A DNA stretch of 56,932 nt from CAZWEJ01 sp964632435 (GTDB lineage Bacteria; Patescibacteriota; Saccharimonadia; UBA4664; SCTI01), in assembly GCA_964632435.1 (NCBI GenBank), contig CAZWEJ010000003.1:1-56932 (forward strand). The letters run 5' to 3'. Made by a program: the position numbers and the translations under genes. The notes beneath the pieces were generated by a model. The model worked only from the letters and a program-made list of their open reading frames with translations. It ran no database searches and had not been told where the DNA came from. Shown here piece after piece: positions 32,307-40,470 of this stretch. Within the stretch, counting starts at the first letter, position 1; every line of letters starts with the position of its first letter.

Positions 32307-32768
32307 CTAACTATTTGATCTTGTTTTTAGCCTTTCAAGCTCGGCTTCAAAAGATGCGACATCGGTAAACGAGCGGTAAACGCTTGCAAACCGCACGTAG
32401 GCAACATCATCAAGCGAAAGTAGCTTAATCATCACCATTTCACCAAGAAGCGAAACTGGCACCTCGGCCTCCCCCTTTGCCCTAATTTCACGCTCAATGT
32501 CGTTAATAAGCTCTTCAATAACTGCCACAGAAATTGGACGCTTTTCGCAAGCACGATATACTCCACCGGCCATCTTATTACGATTGAACGGCTCCCTCCT
32601 GCCATCTTTCTTAACGACAGTTAATCGAGGTTGCTCACTGCGCTCATAAGTTGTAAATCTAAAGCCGCACTTAAGACACTGCCGCCTTCTTCTAATAGAA
32701 GCGCCATCTTCTAAGTCTCTAGATTCTATGACTTTTGAGTCGTTATGCGTGCAATCAGGGCACTTCAT
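32307..32768 (-). CDS. nrdR: Transcriptional repressor NrdR
   Basis: NrdR senses ATP/dATP and represses ribonucleotide reductase genes. The protein (153 aa) has the N-terminal zinc ribbon (MKCPDC...CLKCGFRFTTYER, two Cys pairs) and an ATP-cone domain starting VVKKDGRREPFNRNKM. The length matches the family. It is next to nrdJ, its expected target, on the same strand. Two NrdR-box-like sequences lie upstream of its own start at 32786-32834, suggesting autoregulation. Confidence 0.96.
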   Translation of the reverse strand: MKCPDCTHNDSKVIESRDLEDGASIRRRRQCLKCGFRFTTYERSEQPRLTVVKKDGRREPFNRNKMAGGVYRACEKRPISVAVIEELINDIEREIRAKGEAEVPVSLLGEMVMIKLLSLDDVAYVRFASVYRSFTDVASFEAELERLKTRSNS

Positions 32769-32785
32769 ACCCGAACCCCCTACTT

Positions 32786-32834
32786 ACTCCACTAGTAGTG
32801 TTTAGTTCTTATGCTTACACCACATCTAGCGTAT
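32786..32834 (-). promoter_or_regulatory. Candidate pair of NrdR boxes
   Basis: On the minus strand ATACGCTAGATGTGGT (32819-32834) and ACACTACTAGTGGAGT (32786-32801) each match about 11 positions of the NrdR box ACACWATATATNGNGT. Their centres are 33 bp apart, close to the three helical turns known for NrdR box pairs. Confidence 0.35.
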
Positions 32835-32891
32835 ACAAACTATAGCGCTAATGGTTTGCTAAGCGCAAGGGGTTTTATGTGATTTTTTAGT

Positions 32892-34283
<1,392 letters not shown>

Positions 34284-34345
34284 ATAATTGAAATCTCCTT
34301 ACCACAAGCATCAACAAAAGTAGTAGTTATGTTGATACATTGCTC

Positions 34346-34374
34346 AGTGTAACTTTGGTGTTCGAATAATGCAA
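34346..34374 (-). promoter_or_regulatory. ftsZ promoter
   Basis: On the minus strand TTGCAT (34369-34374), 17-bp spacer and TACACT (34346-34351). The leader is about 55 nt and ends with a Shine-Dalgarno sequence. The rest of the ftsA-ftsZ gap is A+T-rich without an ORF. Confidence 0.5.
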
Positions 34375-34494
34375 ATAATTTATTCAATATTTTAATGACT
34401 ATTTTTGTAAGCGGCTTTGAACACTTTTTTTATACATATTGTATTGAACAACAATCTAGTTCTTTACAGATGTAGATTCTTTGATGATGGTACT

Positions 34495-34516
34495 AAAAAG
34501 AGCGCCTAAGCGCTCT
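34495..34516 (-). terminator. ftsA intrinsic terminator
   Basis: AGAGCGC / GCGCTCT with a 4-nt loop (34499-34516) and five T on the minus strand, 25 nt after the ftsA stop. It separates ftsA from ftsZ transcriptionally. Confidence 0.85.
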
Positions 34517-34540
34517 AATGTGTTCAATATTCAAATAATA

Positions 34541-35776
34541 CTATGGAAGGAGATTTCGCAAAGTCTTTTTAAGCCTATCAACCGTTTCACCGATTTTTGC
34601 GTTAGCTCGGTCGGTTGGACCAGCAAAGTTCATGTTTTCTAGCATTAGACCAACAGGTGCCGCAAAAGCAGGATCGTCTATCTTGTCTGTAAGACCATGC
34701 AGACCGGTTGGCTTACCAATTGTGACTGGTAGCTTAAGAACCTCTTTTGCGATCTCATCAATCCCAGAAAGATTAGCGCCGCCTCCGGTAAGTACAACAC
34801 CGCCTGGAAGCATGCCTGACTTTCCGACCTTCTTAAATTCGTCTCCGACCATCAGGAAGATCTCTTCTAGACGAGCGTTTACGATATCGTACAGATCGCG
34901 CCTTGATATAATTCCATCCTCGCTACCTAGTTCCTCAATTTTGAGCTTCTCGCTCTGGCTTACTTTAGCGGCAAGATTCTTTAGATACTTGAGCTTAATC
35001 TTCTCTGCAACCTCAATGTCAGTTCGCAAGCCGATAGCAATATCGTTAGTTATATGCCCTGCGCCAACAGGCAGAACGCTTGAAGAAAGAATCTCTCCTT
35101 CTTCATAAATTGCAACACCAGTAGTGCCACCACCAATGTCTACAACTGCCACGCCAAGCTCCATCTGCTTCTTCGAAAGGACTGCTTTGGCGGCGGCTAA
35201 AGGCACCAATACCTGTCCCTCAATATCTATACCTGCCTGATAAATACTTCTGTGTAGATTCTTGATTGCGGGAACGGCTCCGGTGACAATATGTGTCTCA
35301 ACCTCGAGGCGAACACCGTTCATTCCAACCGGATCCTTGATGTTTGTTTGTCCATCAACCGTGAATGAGCGAGGGAACATCTGGATGACCTCACGGTTTG
35401 GTGGGAGCTGAACTGCGCTGGCTGCTTCCTCGGCTCGGCGAACATCCTCAACCGAAATCTCCTGATCGGCACGGCCAACGGCAATCAACCCGGTTGAATT
35501 AAGGCTTTCGACGTGAGCACCATCAATATTAATAGTGGCGCGATCAATCGGAACTCCAGAGATGCGCTCCGCCTCATCTACCGCCGCAGTGATTGAGGAA
35601 ACAGTCTCCTCAATATCAACAACTTCACCTTTGCGCAGTCCTGTAACGGGAGCTACGCCAACACCAATAACACTAGGGACCGTTGCGGTCTCTTCGAGTA
35701 AACCTACGATGCAGCAAACCTTTGTGCTGCCTACATCAAGTCCGATAAAAATGTCTTCGTGCCCGCGGGATGCCAC
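34541..35776 (-). CDS. ftsA: Cell division protein FtsA
   Basis: FtsA is the actin-like membrane tether of FtsZ. The protein (411 aa) has FIGLDVGSTKVCCIVG (phosphate 1) at the N-terminus, the SHS2/1C region, VVDIGGGTTGVAIY (phosphate 2) near 208, VLTGGGANLSG near 330, and a C-terminal amphipathic helix (VDRLKKTLRNLLP) for membrane binding. The start is GTG 35776; AAGGAG lies 14 bases upstream, which is far. The promoter TTGCCA-N18-TATAAT lies about 40 bp upstream. Confidence 0.95.
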   Translation of the reverse strand: MASRGHEDIFIGLDVGSTKVCCIVGLLEETATVPSVIGVGVAPVTGLRKGEVVDIEETVSSITAAVDEAERISGVPIDRATINIDGAHVESLNSTGLIAVGRADQEISVEDVRRAEEAASAVQLPPNREVIQMFPRSFTVDGQTNIKDPVGMNGVRLEVETHIVTGAVPAIKNLHRSIYQAGIDIEGQVLVPLAAAKAVLSKKQMELGVAVVDIGGGTTGVAIYEEGEILSSSVLPVGAGHITNDIAIGLRTDIEVAEKIKLKYLKNLAAKVSQSEKLKIEELGSEDGIISRRDLYDIVNARLEEIFLMVGDEFKKVGKSGMLPGGVVLTGGGANLSGIDEIAKEVLKLPVTIGKPTGLHGLTDKIDDPAFAAPVGLMLENMNFAGPTDRANAKIGETVDRLKKTLRNLLP

Positions 35777-35808
35777 TGAAGTTTGCGCGCTCCTTATGAC
35801 TTTAATCT

Positions 35809-35838
35809 ATTATACTGGTTACGCTGACCTGATGGCAA
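35809..35838 (-). promoter_or_regulatory. ftsA promoter
   Basis: On the minus strand TTGCCA, an 18-bp spacer and the consensus TATAAT (about 35810-35815). The leader is about 28-30 nt. Confidence 0.6.
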
Positions 35839-35933
35839 GCCGACTATTGAACAAAAAAATGAATCCGGTTGCTTTAGTGATTGAACTACGCGTAACAGTT
35901 TGTTCGGGGTGAACAAAATTATTATATCATTGC

Positions 35934-36689
35934 TCAGGTTTTAGTGAGGATTTCGGCATCACCATCGGTGATTAAGATAGTATGCTCGAATTGGGCAGAC
36001 AGGCTCCCATCTTCAGTTCTTACCGTCCAGCCATCTGTGGCGTCTATATATATCTCCTTGCGACCTAACGTTGCCATTGGTTCAATTGCAATCGTCATGC
36101 CCTCAACCAGCTTTGGGCCCCTGTTAGGTTTGCCATAGTTTGGAATCTGGGGCTCTTCCCATAGATCGTATCCCACACCATGGCCAACTAGCTCCTCAAT
36201 AATGGCCAGCCCACCTCGCTTAAGCTCCTTTTCAATGGCAGCTGAGATGTCTCCTACTCTGTTGCCTACCCGCGCTTCAAATATACCAGCAGCGAGGGCT
36301 GACTGAGTTACATCAAGCAGCTTCTTTGCATCTGCATCTATTTTCCCGACAGGAACTGTAACCGCCCCATCGGTTATTAATCCCTTGTAGCGAACTCCAA
36401 AATCAAGCCCGACAACATCTCCCTCTTCAAGAGGGTCGTTCCCCGGAATACCATGCACAACCTCATCATTGACCGAAATACAGATAGGGTCTGGGAACCC
36501 CTGGTGTCCTTGAAAGGCCGCTTCTCCGCCTAACTCTTTTACGAGCTTTCCGGCGAAAGCCGACAATTCTTTAGGAGTCACGCCTGGTGCGACCTTCTCG
36601 CTCGTTTGCTTCAACACCTCGGCGAGCATCTGCCCACCTTTTCGCATGTTCTCTATTTCCTCCGGCTTCTTAACCGAGATGCTCATCAT
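35934..36689 (-). CDS. map: Methionine aminopeptidase type I
   Basis: It removes the N-terminal Met after deformylation. The protein (251 aa) has the pita-bread fold residues: His in GHQGFPDPICISVNDEVVHGIP, the two Asp metal ligands in GDVVGLDFGVRYKGLITDGAVT, the later GHGVGYDLWEEPQIPNYG His, and Glu in IAIEPMATLG and near the end. Two ATGs (36689 and 36686) can start it. It overlaps adk by 20 nt and is the last gene of the rpsU-to-map operon. Confidence 0.96.
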   Translation of the reverse strand: MMSISVKKPEEIENMRKGGQMLAEVLKQTSEKVAPGVTPKELSAFAGKLVKELGGEAAFQGHQGFPDPICISVNDEVVHGIPGNDPLEEGDVVGLDFGVRYKGLITDGAVTVPVGKIDADAKKLLDVTQSALAAGIFEARVGNRVGDISAAIEKELKRGGLAIIEELVGHGVGYDLWEEPQIPNYGKPNRGPKLVEGMTIAIEPMATLGRKEIYIDATDGWTVRTEDGSLSAQFEHTILITDGDAEILTKT

Positions 36690-37221
36690 TCAATACCTTC
36701 AAAATTCTGGCTTTAACCTCCTCAACAGAACCATGACCGTCAACCTCGCGAACTATTCCCGCTTCTTTATACCTGTTTATAACCGGCTTTACCTCAGTCT
36801 CATAAGTTTCAAAACGGCTAGCGATCGCCTCGGGAGTATCATCAACACGCCCTCGTAGCTTCAATCTGTTTATTGCCTCTTCTTTGTCGAGCTTTAAGAC
36901 TATTACGAGATTAAGTTTGCGACAAAACTTGGGGAAGTCCTGATCGTAACGAACCGCCTCCTCAAGCATCCGCGGAGAACCATCTAATATTACTCCCTTA
37001 CTTGAGTCGATTGATTGGACTTTATCTAGAATCATCTGTTGAACAAACTCAGTCGGCGCCAGTTCGCCTTGGTTATGGGCCTCAATAACCTCTTTGTCGC
37101 CACTCTCCCTAATCAGTTGGCCGGTTGAGAACGTCTCCCATCCCAGCTCTGCTGCAATTAATTTGGCTTGAGCACTCTTGCCGGAGCCAATGTTACCCAT
37201 GATGGTTATTACAGGGGCCAC
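36670..37221 (-). CDS. adk: Adenylate kinase family nucleoside monophosphate kinase
   Basis: It balances ATP, ADP and AMP. The protein (183 aa) has the P-loop GNIGSGKSAQAK, the NMP-binding region FSTGQLIRESG, DGSPRMLEEA (DGFPR in most members) and a short LID (RLKLRGRVDDTPEAIASRF) without zinc Cys. The DGSPR variant leaves AMP versus UMP/CMP specificity slightly open. The start is GTG 37221, overlapping dgkA by 13 nt, with GGGG upstream. Confidence 0.88.
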   Translation of the reverse strand: MAPVITIMGNIGSGKSAQAKLIAAELGWETFSTGQLIRESGDKEVIEAHNQGELAPTEFVQQMILDKVQSIDSSKGVILDGSPRMLEEAVRYDQDFPKFCRKLNLVIVLKLDKEEAINRLKLRGRVDDTPEAIASRFETYETEVKPVINRYKEAGIVREVDGHGSVEEVKARILKVLNDEHLG

Positions 37222-37583
37222 ACAATCCCCGTAAGGTATGGGACAAATATTGCAAGGCCGATTGCCGCCGCGCCGATAGCAGCAACCAAGACAGCCCCTG
37301 CGGCAATATCCTTGATGATGCGAACGTCTTCACTATGCTTTGGCTCAATAATGTCTAAGGTTTTCTCGATAGCAGTATTAATCACCTCAGCGACAAATAC
37401 CACAATAATCGCAAAGAAGATGGCTGCCAGTTCTGCATTAGATACCCCAAGAACTACAGCCAGCAGAAGTGTAAGAACTGCAATGATCAGATGGAAACGA
37501 GCATTTCGCTCAATCCTAACCACATAGACAATGCCCTGAAATGCGGTGTAGATGCTTTTACCAAACTTTATTAGTGCTTCCAA
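37209..37583 (-). CDS. dgkA: Diacylglycerol/undecaprenol kinase
   Basis: DgkA-family enzymes phosphorylate undecaprenol in Gram-positive-type bacteria, feeding the wall lipid carrier pool. The protein (124 aa) has three predicted helices and the catalytic block EVINTAIEKTLDII...VRIIKDIAAGAVLV with the conserved Glu and Lys-Asp. The start is TTG 37583, inside ybeY by 13 nt. Undecaprenol kinase is the more likely activity because uppS is nearby and no phospholipid synthesis genes are seen. Confidence 0.92.
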   Translation of the reverse strand: MEALIKFGKSIYTAFQGIVYVVRIERNARFHLIIAVLTLLLAVVLGVSNAELAAIFFAIIVVFVAEVINTAIEKTLDIIEPKHSEDVRIIKDIAAGAVLVAAIGAAAIGLAIFVPYLTGIVWPL

Positions 37584-38023
37584 TCGAATTTCCTATACTT
37601 TAGATGAGCCTTTTCCATGATTTCTTGCTGCAACCTCTCAACCTCGGTCATTTCTTCTTCGGATTGATGATCGTATCCGATTGAGTGAAGGATGCCATGC
37701 AAGCTAAGAAGTGCAACCTCGTCTGAAAGATCTACACCAGCTGCATCTGCCTGTTTTCGCGCAGTATCAAGACTTATAGCTATATCTGCCAATTCCCCGT
37801 CTTCAATCCCTTCTTCTCCATAAGAGAAGGTTAGAACATCAGTAGGATAAGCATTACCGCTATACTCTTCATTTAAGCGGGCTATCTCCTTATCGTCAAC
37901 CAACATAATGTTGATGGCCGCATCCGGGAAATCCAGCTCCTTATGTGAATCTAGAATTTCGACAATTTTTCCGATTGGCGCTTGAAGCTCCTTCGGCCAG
38001 CTGCCGACCAGCTCAACTGTCAT
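37571..38023 (-). CDS. ybeY: Endoribonuclease YbeY
   Basis: YbeY is a metal-dependent RNase for rRNA maturation and ribosome quality control. The protein (150 aa) has the zinc motif HGILHSIGYDH (HxxxHxxxxxH) near residue 115 and the preceding PTDVLTFSY block. Its ATG overlaps the yqeY stop by 4 nt (ATGA). It sits between yqeY and dgkA, a common arrangement (ybeY-dgkA). Confidence 0.95.
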   Translation of the reverse strand: MTVELVGSWPKELQAPIGKIVEILDSHKELDFPDAAINIMLVDDKEIARLNEEYSGNAYPTDVLTFSYGEEGIEDGELADIAISLDTARKQADAAGVDLSDEVALLSLHGILHSIGYDHQSEEEMTEVERLQQEIMEKAHLKYRKFDWKH

Positions 38024-38466
38024 GAATTAAGGCGCTCTTTGACGATTCTAGCAACGACCGACCCGTCGGCGCGGCTGCCAACCTTTATGAGGACTGCTCC
38101 TATTACTATACCCATTTCTGTTGGAGAGGTAGCTCCGGTCTCCTCGACCACCTCATCAACTACCTTCTTAACCTCTTCTTCGCTAAGCTGCTCTGGGAGG
38201 TACGATTTAATTACCTCTAGCTCCATTTTCTCGGCAGAAGACAGGTCATCGCGGCCAGCTTTGTCATACTGCTCAATCGAGTCCCTACGCTGTTTTGCTT
38301 CCCGCTTAAGCACGGTCATAACCTCATCATCGCTCAATTCGTGGCCAAGCTTGATCTGCTCGTTTTTGATTGATGACTTAAGCATTCGAAGGACTGAAAC
38401 CTGCGAAACTACCCGTTCCTTCATTGCTGTTACTAGATCTGAATCTATTTTTTCTAAGAGTGACAT
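38020..38466 (-). CDS. yqeY: GatB/YqeY family protein
   Basis: The protein (148 aa) shows the YqeY pattern: MSLLEKIDSDLVTAMKERVVSQVSVLRML at the N-terminus, KREAKQRRDSIEQYDKAGR in the middle, and a C-terminal domain like the tRNA-binding tail of GatB. It may help amidotransferase or tRNA handling, but its role is unproven. It follows rpsU in a widely conserved pair (rpsU-yqeY). Confidence 0.93.
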   Translation of the reverse strand: MSLLEKIDSDLVTAMKERVVSQVSVLRMLKSSIKNEQIKLGHELSDDEVMTVLKREAKQRRDSIEQYDKAGRDDLSSAEKMELEVIKSYLPEQLSEEEVKKVVDEVVEETGATSPTEMGIVIGAVLIKVGSRADGSVVARIVKERLNS

Positions 38467-38498
38467 TTATGATTCCTTAGAGCCCGAAGGCTCAAATA

Positions 38499-38708
38499 TT
38501 ATCGATACATTGCCTGCTTGGCTTTGGCAGCTTTGCGAGCAGATTTGCGGATCGCAATCTCTCGTTGAGCACGCTTTGTAAGCGGCTTCTCGAACTGTCG
38601 TTTGCGGCGGGCAACACCTAATACACCAGATTGCTGCACTTTTTTATTAAAGCGCCGAATCAAGTTTTCTAATGATTCGCGATCATCCTTGCGTGTGACT
38701 TGAAGCAA
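38499..38708 (-). CDS. rpsU: 30S ribosomal protein bS21
   Basis: bS21 sits near the anti-Shine-Dalgarno end of 16S rRNA and aids initiation. The protein (69 aa) has LENLIRRFNKKVQQSGVLG and a basic C-terminus (RKSARKAAKAKQAMYR). The start is TTG 38708 with AAGG upstream. It heads the operon rpsU-yqeY-ybeY-dgkA-adk-map. Confidence 0.95.
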   Translation of the reverse strand: MLQVTRKDDRESLENLIRRFNKKVQQSGVLGVARRKRQFEKPLTKRAQREIAIRKSARKAAKAKQAMYR

Positions 38709-38751
38709 GTAAAATCACCTTCCCTTCAATGAGAGTTTATTTAACCTGATT

Positions 38752-38780
38752 ATCATACCTGATTTTTTAGCTTAGGACAA
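38752..38780 (-). promoter_or_regulatory. rpsU operon promoter
   Basis: On the minus strand TTGTCC (38775-38780), 17-bp spacer and TATGAT (38752-38757). The leader is about 38 nt and includes a Shine-Dalgarno sequence. Confidence 0.55.
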
Positions 38781-38797
38781 GCATTTAACAGGTTGAG

Positions 38798-39106
38798 CTA
38801 CTTTGCCATAAGATGTACATGGAGGTGGTCGATTTCCTGGCCACCAGCTCTACCGACATTAACCTGGATTCTATAACCGCCTTCAACCCCGAGAAATCTA
38901 GCTACTTCCTGAACAGCTTCAACCATATCTGGGGATAGTTCCTTAGAAAGCTGGTCCAGGTTCTCTACGTGCTCTCTGGGAGCAACAAGGACATGGATAC
39001 GATCTTTAGGGTGTATATCTTTAAAAGCTGCAAATCTGTCGTTTTCCCAGATTACTATTGAGGGATCTTGGGTGAGTTTGCAAAAGAGGCAATTGTTGTC
39101 TGTCAT
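38798..39106 (-). CDS. HIT family nucleotide hydrolase
   Basis: HIT proteins hydrolyse or transfer nucleotidyl groups, e.g. AMP-lysine or Ap4A. The protein (102 aa) starts with CLFCKL and ends with the histidine triad region GGQEIDHLHVHLMAK (HxHxH). It is of the HinT/PKCI-like short type. Its -10 TAGAAT lies 6 nt before the ATG, giving a leaderless mRNA. It is transcribed alone. Confidence 0.93.
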   Translation of the reverse strand: MTDNNCLFCKLTQDPSIVIWENDRFAAFKDIHPKDRIHVLVAPREHVENLDQLSKELSPDMVEAVQEVARFLGVEGGYRIQVNVGRAGGQEIDHLHVHLMAK

Positions 39107-39112
39107 AGGTAA

Positions 39113-39121
39113 ATTCTAACA
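39113..39121 (-). promoter_or_regulatory. HIT gene extended -10 promoter (leaderless)
   Basis: TGTTAGAAT on the minus strand (hexamer TAGAAT at 39113-39118) ends 6 nt before ATG 39106. Confidence 0.5.
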
Positions 39122-39122
39122 T

Positions 39123-39157
39123 AAAGAAAGGCCCGTCATCCGTTAGGACGACGGGCC
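39123..39157 (-). terminator. Terminator of the small G+C-rich operon
   Basis: GGCCCGTC (39130-39137) and GACGGGCC (39150-39157) form an 8-bp stem, followed on the minus strand by TTTCTTT. It begins 34 bp after the stop of the 99-aa ORF. Confidence 0.8.
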
Positions 39158-39190
39158 GATCCGTACTGCTTGGGAGGTTGTGACCTGCCC

Positions 39191-39490
39191 CTACGCCGGA
39201 GCTCCGGATGGCCGCAGATGACGCGGCTGATTCCGGTAGGTGCCCTTGTGACGCTTCGGGCCAACAGAAGCCCTGGAGCCACCATGAAGACGATTGAGGT
39301 CGGTGCAGACCATCCTGATCTGCTCGCTCTTCTCGCTGTCCCCAGCCTTTCGACAAAGATTGTCGATGGTGCGCTGAGGGATGATCCCGCCATCATAGCG
39401 GAAATGAGGCATGAAATCCTTCACGAGTTCCTTGAGAAGAGTCTCAGCCTGGGTGATCTCCAGGACGGTGTCCCGACTGGGGCCGATCAC
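39191..39490 (-). CDS. Unrecognised 99-aa protein, G+C-rich codons
   Basis: The GTG start at 39490 overlaps the stop of a 26-aa ORF as GTGA. The predicted protein has a helical N-terminal half (VLEITQAETLLKELVKDF, then IIPQRTIDNLCRKAGDSEKS) and a basic C-terminus (GPKRHKGTYRNQPRHLRP), which could bind nucleic acid. Codons end mostly in G or C (ATC, ACC, CTC, GAC, GAG), as in nrdJ and unlike the neighbours. It has a dedicated promoter and terminator. No family is recognised; the reading frame could also be reached by a -1 frameshift from the small ORF. Confidence 0.5.
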   Translation of the reverse strand: MIGPSRDTVLEITQAETLLKELVKDFMPHFRYDGGIIPQRTIDNLCRKAGDSEKSEQIRMVCTDLNRLHGGSRASVGPKRHKGTYRNQPRHLRPSGAPA

Positions 39491-39567
39491 GCGCCGGCGG
39501 GGCCGGCGACGCCGATGATGTCGATGGCGAACTTGAAAGTGCCGCGAACCTGCGTACGAATGCCCAA
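39487..39567 (-). CDS. Candidate 26-aa leader or small protein
   Basis: The start TTG 39567 has a perfect AGGAGG (39574-39579) six bases upstream; ATG 39573 in the same frame is too close to it. The peptide GIRTQVRGTFKFAIDIIGVA has a short basic front and a hydrophobic end. It is coupled by a GTGA overlap to the 99-aa ORF. It may be a translated leader or a small membrane-active peptide. Confidence 0.4.
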   Translation of the reverse strand: MGIRTQVRGTFKFAIDIIGVAGPAGA

Positions 39568-39606
39568 GGACATCCTCCTCTTTTGTTGATGTACGAATCA
39601 CAAGCA

Positions 39607-39634
39607 TTTTTACACTGATTGACATATCTGTCAA
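39607..39634 (-). promoter_or_regulatory. Promoter of the small G+C-rich operon, inside a palindrome
   Basis: TTGACA (39629-39634), 16-bp spacer and TAAAAA (39607-39612) on the minus strand. The -35 lies in the palindrome TTGACATATCTGTCAA (39619-39634), which may be an operator. Confidence 0.45.
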
Positions 39635-39671
39635 TACATTTTCTAAAAATACTCGTCTACTCCTGTTAAAA

Positions 39672-39738
39672 CATAAGCTGTAATCTGTTGCTTACCTGTA
39701 AAATCAAGAAAATGCTTATGAAAATACTTGACATAAGC
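39672..39738. promoter_or_regulatory. Twin inverted-repeat operator candidate upstream of the Rpf-like gene
   Basis: CATAAGC (39672-39678) and GCTTA (39690-39694) are spaced by 11 bp, and GCTTATG (39714-39720) and CATAAGC (39732-39738) are also spaced by 11 bp. The outer ACATAAGC copies are exactly 60 bp apart. The right-hand arm overlaps the -35 box. Confidence 0.5.
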
Positions 39739-39756
39739 GTTTTATAGTGGTACTAT
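39728..39756 (+). promoter_or_regulatory. Promoter of the Rpf-like gene
   Basis: Consensus TTGACA (39728-39733), 17-bp spacer and TACTAT (39751-39756). The start of transcription should be near 39763, giving a leader of about 150 nt. Confidence 0.65.
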
Positions 39757-39773
39757 GTGCGGCGGTAACGAAT

Positions 39774-39800
39774 GAGCTTGCTATTTGGCAAGTTCTTTTT
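39774..39800 (+). terminator. Intrinsic terminator at the head of the Rpf leader
   Basis: GAGCTTGC (39774-39781) pairs with GCAAGTTC (39788-39795, one G-U), followed by TTTTT. It lies only about 10-35 nt after the predicted transcription start and so could act as a premature terminator. Confidence 0.65.
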
Positions 39801-39880
39801 GTTATCAGGGCTACCTCTAAACGTCGATGTGTAGTGATACACGCGATAACGGGATCGCCCTGAAGTCTCCAGAGGTGGAG
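39801..39880 (+). promoter_or_regulatory. Pseudoknot-capable structured leader of the Rpf-like gene
   Basis: GTTATC (39801-39806) pairs with GATAAC (39845-39850) and encloses a hairpin GTGTA-GTGA-TACAC (39829-39842). AGGGC (39807-39811) pairs with GCCCT (39857-39861), crossing the first stem to give an H-type pseudoknot. Alternatively CTACCTCT (39811-39818) can pair with AGAGGTGG (39871-39878), covering the GGAG at 39877-39880 that is also in a local hairpin CTCC-N6-GGAG. The alternatives look like a regulatory switch. The 39568-39914 gap holds no other gene; a 22-codon ORF (39886-39954) with that GGAG overlaps the start of the Rpf-like gene. Confidence 0.45.
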
Positions 39881-39914
39881 CTTCAATGGGAGAAAGGAGC
39901 TATTCAAGTACCCC

Positions 39915-40466
39915 ATGTTCACCCTTTACCGGCTCGTTGCCATCGCTCTTTTGATGGTAAACCCGGTCCGATTAGCGGCAAGTATGCCGTTAACCATACC
40001 GACGGTTGAGGCCAAAACTTCAACTACTACTGCACCTCTGACATTCGACACCAAGAGTACCCAGGTTGTTACCGCGCAGATTGCGACCGTCCCCAACTTC
40101 GATGTTGAGGTAGTCGCTCCCCTACGCGCTGCCCAGGCTAAGGCTCAGGCCGATGCCGCAGCTGCACAGGCTCGCGCACGACTTGCTACTCAACAGACTG
40201 CCCAAACAGCTGCTCCAGTAGCTGCCGACGGCGATCTGTTGTACAAACTTCGCCTCTGTGAGGCCGGTGGTATCTATACCCGTAACTCGGGTAACGGATA
40301 CTTCGGTGCCTACCAGTATAGTTTGAGCACCTGGAACAACTATGGTGGCTATGAGCGCCCTGACTTAGCTCCGGCTGAGGTCCAGGACGCAAAGGCCCAG
40401 GCCGACATTGCTCGCCGAGGCTTTGCACCATGGCCAGCATGTGCCCGAATGATCGGTGCTATGTAA
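39915..40466 (+). CDS. Secreted Rpf-like transglycosylase (muralytic)
   Basis: The C-terminal about 70 residues match the resuscitation-promoting factor fold: CEAGGIYTRNSGNGYFGAY, then YSLSTWNNYGG and a final GFAPWPACA; E116 after C115 is the expected catalytic Glu and C115-C176 the expected disulfide. Rpf proteins cleave the peptidoglycan glycan chain and are typical of actinobacteria. The N-terminus (MFTLYRLVAIALLMVNP) is a signal peptide, followed by an Ala/Gln-rich helical linker (residues 70-105). The start has no well-placed Shine-Dalgarno sequence (AAGGAG is 15 nt away); ATG 39954 overlaps the stop of a 22-codon ORF but would remove the signal peptide. Confidence 0.88.
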   Translation: MFTLYRLVAIALLMVNPVRLAASMPLTIPTVEAKTSTTTAPLTFDTKSTQVVTAQIATVPNFDVEVVAPLRAAQAKAQADAAAAQARARLATQQTAQTAAPVAADGDLLYKLRLCEAGGIYTRNSGNGYFGAYQYSLSTWNNYGGYERPDLAPAEVQDAKAQADIARRGFAPWPACARMIGAM

Positions 40467-40470
40467 ACTA

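Noticed and set aside
39757..39777. Leader peptide ATG TGC GGC GGT AAC GAA TGA before the Rpf leader terminator
   Set aside because: Its ATG overlaps the -10 box TACTAT, so the transcript would start after the ATG.
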